NCBI GenBank assembly: GCA_004020645.1
Contig: SAQL01000019.1
Span: 75,570-139,569, forward strand
DNA from: Mesorhizobium sp.
Lineage (GTDB): Bacteria; Pseudomonadota; Alphaproteobacteria; Rhizobiales; Rhizobiaceae
Direction: 5' to 3'
DNA length: 64,000 bases
Positions within the stretch are counted from its first letter, which is position 1. Each line of letters starts with the position of its first letter. Under the pieces are notes generated by a model. It saw only the letters and a list, made by a program, of their open reading frames with translations. It did no database searches and had not been told where the DNA came from. Positions 60,449 to 64,000 of the stretch are shown piece after piece. Position numbers and translations under genes: made by a program.

Positions 60449-61186
60449 ATGACGCCGTTCGGCCATGTCAAGGAGATCTGGCGATATCCCGTCAGTTCGA
60501 TGGGCGGCGAACGGCTGGACGGGACGGAGCTTGTGGAGGGCGGGATACCTGGCGACCGGATCTGGGGCATCGCCGACCGGCGCGATGGAATTGTTGCCGC
60601 GCCGGAGAAGCGAAAACATTGGCGGCCGCTGCCGAACCTTCTTGCAAGGCTGAAGGGCGACCGGCCGGAAATCGGATCGGATGATGGCTCCTGGATCGAT
60701 GCCGGCTCCAGCGTCGCAGGCGAGCTGGTTTCGGCCTTCCTCGATTTCCCGGCGTCGCTGCACCCACATGTCCCCTTCGGCTCGGAAGCCCAGGATCATA
60801 TCGCGCCACGCTATCAGCGCGCCGACATCCACATCGTCACGACAGCCTCGATGAACAGGCTTGCCGGCCTGCTTGCGGATCCCTCGCAAGTGGATTCCAG
60901 GCGGTTCCGGCCCAACATCGTCATCGAGACCGACGCTTCGCAGGACGGTTTTGTCGAGCAGCAGATCATCGGCAAAGTGCTTTCGATCGGCGAGGCGCGG
61001 ATCGTGATTTCGGAACAGTGCGCGCGCTGCACCTTCACGGCGCTGGCGCAAGGCGATCTCGCCTTCGAGCCTGCAGTGCTGCAAACCATAGCGCGCCATG
61101 GCGAAGGCGGCTTCGGCGCGCTCTGCCAGGTCGTGCAGCCGGGCAAGATCAGGCTGGGCGACCAGGTCACCTTGAACGAAGCCTGA
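60449..61186 (+). CDS. MOSC-domain protein
   Basis: 245 residues. The N-terminal MOSC_N beta-barrel (HVKEIWRYPVSSMGGERLDG) is followed by a MOSC domain ending with SEQCARCTFTAL, whose Cys pair is where the family binds sulphur or the molybdenum cofactor, and IARHGEGGFG. Relatives (YiiM/YcbX, mARC) reduce N-hydroxylated compounds or transfer sulphur. It follows the transporter ATPase by 25 bp. Its 3' two-thirds are duplicated at 63567-64000. Confidence 0.88.
   Translation: MTPFGHVKEIWRYPVSSMGGERLDGTELVEGGIPGDRIWGIADRRDGIVAAPEKRKHWRPLPNLLARLKGDRPEIGSDDGSWIDAGSSVAGELVSAFLDFPASLHPHVPFGSEAQDHIAPRYQRADIHIVTTASMNRLAGLLADPSQVDSRRFRPNIVIETDASQDGFVEQQIIGKVLSIGEARIVISEQCARCTFTALAQGDLAFEPAVLQTIARHGEGGFGALCQVVQPGKIRLGDQVTLNEA
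60721..61154 (+). repeat. Direct repeat, copy A (within the intact MOSC gene)
   Basis: 434 bp matching 63567-64000 without gaps and with about ten substitutions (roughly 98% identity by eye). Offset is exactly 2,846 bp. Copy A is part of an intact gene; copy B is not. Confidence 0.9.
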
Positions 61187-61541
61187 CCTTCTTCCAGCTT
61201 TCGATGCCGGACGGCGGCACGTCGTGACGCTAGTGGTGAAAATCCAACGCTTGATACCGAGGCGAATACAGCTCATGACCCTTTTCTACCCTTCCGCCGG
61301 AGAGTCCGGGCAGGAAGTGCTGACCCTCTGCTGCCCTTCAAGCCCTCGTCTCGGAACGTCGTGATTGGGTGGAACATAGCAGAAAAATGTATGACGCCAG
61401 CACACCAGTTTCCCGACGTTCGCGATGCGCTGCCAAAGCAGACTTTCGCGTAACCACCGGAGTCGACCCCCTGCGGACCCTTCCATCGAAGGCGTCGTAC
61501 GGGAAGACGTGACCCATCCGGCAGCGTGTAGCGGATAAGTC
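61187..61541. other. Intergenic region, no gene recognised
   Basis: About 355 bp between the MOSC gene and the haemoglobin gene (convergent). An 89-codon minus frame (61286-61555) has no ribosome binding site or domain. No repeat or hairpin stands out. Confidence 0.5.
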
Positions 61542-61973
61542 CTACCCCTCGACAATGTCGCTTTTCATCGGAGCCAAAAGACCGAGCAACTCGTCTTTTT
61601 CCTGCTTTGGCACCTTGAAGTGATCGAGCGCCGCGGTGAGGTCTTCAACCAGGGCGTTAAAGTCCGCCTCCGTAATCCCCAAGCCTTGGTGAGCGGCTTT
61701 CATGTCCTTGCCGGTGTAAGTGCAGGGTCCGCCCGAGGCCTGACAGATTTGATCGACCAGCTTGCTCTTGAGGGCCGGAATATCGGAGTTGGCGAAAAAG
61801 GTGTTGATGCGCTTGTCAGCGGCGAGATTAGCGACGAACCTGTCCACGACTACGGTAATCGCCGGCTGTCCGCCTAGGCGCTCATAAAGGCTCTTCTGCT
61901 GCGCGCCCGCCGTGAGCGTGACACCAATCACTACCGCCGCTGCAAGCAAAAACTCCTTGGCGATTGATCTCAT
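61542..61973 (-). CDS. Exported group I truncated haemoglobin
   Basis: 143 residues. A signal peptide (MRSIAKEFLLAAAVVIGVTL, cleavage after AGA) precedes a group I (TrHbN-like) globin: LYERLGGQPAITVVVDRFV, then DIPALKSKLVDQICQASGGP and MKAAHQGLGI with the proximal His. TrHbN proteins oxidise NO or bind O2. Export is unusual, since most truncated globins are cytoplasmic. It is flanked by broken genes. Confidence 0.88.
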   Translation of the reverse strand: MRSIAKEFLLAAAVVIGVTLTAGAQQKSLYERLGGQPAITVVVDRFVANLAADKRINTFFANSDIPALKSKLVDQICQASGGPCTYTGKDMKAAHQGLGITEADFNALVEDLTAALDHFKVPKQEKDELLGLLAPMKSDIVEG

Positions 61974-62755
61974 GGTGACTTCCTCCCTTTGCCAGGCAGC
62001 GCGCGAGAGGCGCTGGGGAAGATTGCAGCGTCTAGACCCCTCAACGCCCTAGAAATTCTACACGTAAAAGCTTGCTCCAGCTATGCCAATTTCGCGATCA
62101 GGCCGTATAGGCGGCGAAACGCAAAGCCTCCCTTCGATTTCCAGTGATTTACCGCGCGGTGTGCCGCTGGACCGGCAAGCCGCCGCGCCACCTGCGAGGG
62201 TGATGCGGACACTCATTGGCTGGACCATGAAAGACCGCTCCTGGCGCGAGTTCGCCGTTTACTGACCCAATCCGGCGGCTAGGATCGGCGGCGCAAACCG
62301 GTTCTGTTCGGGTTTGAGCTTGCCGTTCACAATACCTGCGCCATAAAGGTCATGTGGGAATGGATTTTCGCAACGCCGTCGATGAAGCGACCGATGGGTA
62401 TCAAGATCCGCGGGCTGGCGTGACCGGGCGATACAGACAAGTCGCCGGCGCTGGTGGCCAGAGAGCGTCCTCGGTTCGGGCTCACGATCGGCGGCCCCCG
62501 GTCGAGATCGTCTCTCGAACGGAAGGCGGCCTCGTTGCCGCAGGTGATTTGAGATGCACAATCACCCGAAACAGAGCCGGGGCACCGATCGACTGAGTCC
62601 ACAAAAGCACAGCGATCGGCCGAGGAAGACCGACAACAAGCGCCTTGCCGAGCAGATTCGCAAGTTTCTCCGCAAGCACTATGCGAGCAAATATCGGGTG
62701 CGGTAAACAGTGGTCGCTGCACCTGGAACCCCGATGTGCAATAAGGGAGATCGTC
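61974..62755. other. Intergenic region, no gene recognised
   Basis: About 780 bp, unusually long for this window. Overlapping frames of 60-100 codons exist on both strands (e.g. 62354-62596 plus, 62259-62561 minus), but none has a ribosome binding site or recognisable domain and they contradict each other. It looks like decayed sequence. Confidence 0.5.
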
Positions 62756-63094
62756 ATGGCGGAGAGCATTGCCCAGAAAACCTGTACGCCCTGCCGCGGC
62801 GGCATACCGCCGCTGACCGAGAAGGAAGCCGGCGGATATCTTTCCCAGACGCCCGGCTGGGATCTTCTGGAGGCGGGACACCTGATACGCCGCAAATTTA
62901 GGTTCGCGGACTTCCGGGAAGCACTCACCTTCGTCGACGAGGTCGGCCGGTTGGCGGAAGAGGAGGGGCACCATCCGGACATCTGCTTCGGCTGGGGCTA
63001 CGCGGAAATCTCGCTGCAGACCCATAAGATCAGGGGCCTGCACGAGAACGATTTCATCATGGCAGCGAAGATCAATCAGCTAGCCGGTTTGTAA
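62756..63094 (+). CDS. phhB: Pterin-4-alpha-carbinolamine dehydratase (PCD/PhhB)
   Basis: 112 residues after AAGGGAG. EEEGHHPDICFGWGYAEISL contains the E-x3-HHP motif of PCD, and THKIRGLHENDFIMAAKI the second conserved part. It recycles tetrahydrobiopterin in phenylalanine hydroxylation; many bacteria keep it without PhhA, where it serves pterin metabolism or as a regulator. The N-terminal CTPCRGG segment with two cysteines is common in rhizobial versions. Confidence 0.9.
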   Translation: MAESIAQKTCTPCRGGIPPLTEKEAGGYLSQTPGWDLLEAGHLIRRKFRFADFREALTFVDEVGRLAEEEGHHPDICFGWGYAEISLQTHKIRGLHENDFIMAAKINQLAGL

Positions 63095-63240
63095 AGGGCG
63101 CTCGGCTCCGAACGGCCGGAACGGGTCTATTGCCCGGTTCGCCAACGGCTCAGTTGCGCCAGGAGTGACACACCGATTCCTCAGATTGGGAGGGTTCGAC
63201 GGCGGTGATTGCCATCGGGCCGGCTCCCTTGGCGCGACGC

Positions 63241-63455
63241 TCACGGATTCCAGCCGCCGCTGCCGTACGGACGCGTGATGATTTCGAGCAGATGCCCGTT
63301 CGGGTCTTCAAAGTAGAGATCGCGCCCACCGTCGTGGTCGTTGGTCTCCCCCGGCTTTCGTTGGCCGGGGTCAGCCCAGTAGGCAAGTTCCGTTCGCGGA
63401 TGCGGTTGAATATCTGTTCGAATTTCACGCTTCGCCGGGGCTGCTCATCCAAAAA
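63241..63455 (-). pseudogene. Remnant of a glyoxalase/VOC-family gene
   Basis: Reading the minus strand from about 63455: KFEQIFNRIRERNL, then after one missing base (near 63387) YWADPGQRKPGETNDHDGGR and DLYFEDPNGHLLEIITRPYG, ending GGWNP at a TGA (63241-63243). This is the C-terminal half of a vicinal-oxygen-chelate protein; the N-terminal half is absent. Truncation plus frameshift indicate a dead gene. Confidence 0.7.
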
Positions 63456-63566
63456 AGTCGTTACCTACATCCAGCACTTGGTACCCAAATATAGCGCTAT
63501 TTGATCCACTCAGAAAGCGACACCACTAGCTGCTGGGCGGAAAGCGCGAAAGAGACGCACATGACC

Positions 63567-64000
63567 CGAGCTGGTTTCGGCCTTCCTCGATTTCCCGGCG
63601 GTGCTGCACCCACATGTCCCCTTCGGCTCGGAAGCCCAGGATCATATCGCGCCACGCTATCAGCGCGCCGACATCCACATCGTCACGACAGCCTCGACGA
63701 ACAGGCTTGCCGGCCTGCTTGCGGATCCCTCGCAAGTGGATTCCAGGCGGTTTCGGCCCAACATCGTCATCGAGACCGACGCTTCGCAGGACGGTTTTGT
63801 CGAGCAGCAGATCATCGGCAAAGTGCTTTCGATCGGCGAGGCGCGGATCGTGATTTCGGAATTGTGCGCGCGCTGCACCTTCACGGCGCTGGCGCAAGGC
63901 GATCTCGCCTTCGAACCGGCAGTGCTGCAAACCATAGCGCGCCACGGCGAAGGCGGCTTCGGCGCGCTCTGCCAGGTCGTGCAGCCGGGCAAGATCAGGC
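63567..64000 (+). repeat. Direct repeat, copy B (truncated MOSC copy)
   Basis: Gapless copy of 60721-61154, offset 2,846 bp, with about ten substitutions, starting abruptly at CGAGCTGGTTTCGGCC. It runs to the window edge, so its 3' end is unknown. Confidence 0.9.
63568..64000 (+). pseudogene. 5'-truncated MOSC-domain gene copy
   Basis: The reading frame ELVSAFLDFPAVLHPHVPFG through SELCARCTFTAL to the window edge equals residues about 92 onward of the protein at 60449. A stop (TGA, 63562-63564) lies directly upstream in frame and there is no start codon, so it cannot be translated as it stands. The ATG at 63561 is out of frame. It probably arose by partial duplication. Confidence 0.85.

Noticed and set aside
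58798..60570. 590-codon minus-strand frame over the dual ATPase gene
   Set aside because: Shadow of a gene with two complete ATPase cassettes.
61286..61555. 89-codon minus frame between the MOSC and globin genes
   Set aside because: No start signal or domain, and it overlaps the end of the globin gene.

Overview
This is a GC-rich (about 62-63%) stretch of alphaproteobacterial chromosome, most likely from the Rhizobiales and probably Mesorhizobium or a close relative. The reasons are gene content and order (a Sinorhizobium-type ehu-eut ectoine locus, a ThuA/ThuB-like pair, DUF2778, a DctD-like activator), dense intergenic palindromes of the kind found in rhizobia, and several sites fitting the alphaproteobacterial EcfG promoter. 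No rRNA, tRNA, CRISPR array or intact insertion sequence was seen. Names come from reading motifs and gene order, not from database searches.

Layout. 0-1.6 kb: the end of a sensor kinase and its sigma-54 response regulator. 1.9-4.5 kb: a 20-unit TPR lipoprotein split by one missing base. 4.6-7.2 kb: a BKACE enzyme, and a flavodoxin-fold quinone reductase divergent from a LysR regulator. 7.3-12.1 kb: an Lrp regulator, a saccharopine dehydrogenase-like enzyme and a complete polar amino acid ABC transporter. 12.2-14.8 kb: a TetR regulator with a perfect palindromic operator, a medium-chain reductase and an alpha/beta hydrolase. 14.9-21.7 kb: a ThuA/ThuB-like pair, a DUF2778 envelope protein, a berberine-bridge-type FAD oxidase and small stress-like proteins. 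21.8-24.8 kb: a tightly coupled type III polyketide synthase, methyltransferase and flavoprotein operon. 25.1-26.7 kb: a 24-residue membrane peptide, and a CueR/HmrR regulator with its 19-bp-spacer promoter followed by a frameshifted cytochrome c'.

26.9-41.7 kb is a full ectoine/5-hydroxyectoine locus. Import (ehuABCD) and conversion (eutABC, eutD/doeA, eutE/doeB) lie on the minus strand below the MocR regulator enuR. The divergent asnC, doeC-like and doeD-like genes finish the route to aspartate. A solitary ykoF with a TPP riboswitch lying against its ribosome binding site follows, then a decayed nucleotidyltransferase beside an 11-bp palindrome, a second class III aminotransferase and an FAD oxidoreductase.

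46-54.6 kb carries small proteins, a CBS protein, a lone nuoD paralogue, a nucleotidyltransferase-metallophosphoesterase pair, an acylphosphatase and an unusual HAD phosphatase/P-loop ATPase fusion. Four EcfG-like promoters (GGAAC-N17-GTT) lie in this block, so it looks like a general-stress gene cluster. 54.7-61.2 kb: a GntR regulator divergent from a C45 acyltransferase/peptidase, an oligopeptide-type ABC transporter without a binding protein, and a MOSC protein. 61.2-64 kb is decaying: an exported truncated haemoglobin, a pterin dehydratase, a broken glyoxalase-fold gene and a 5'-truncated second copy of the MOSC gene running off the window.

Five loci carry single-base frameshifts or truncations. 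Either this replicon has an unusual load of recent pseudogenes or the assembly has residual indel errors; raw reads would decide.
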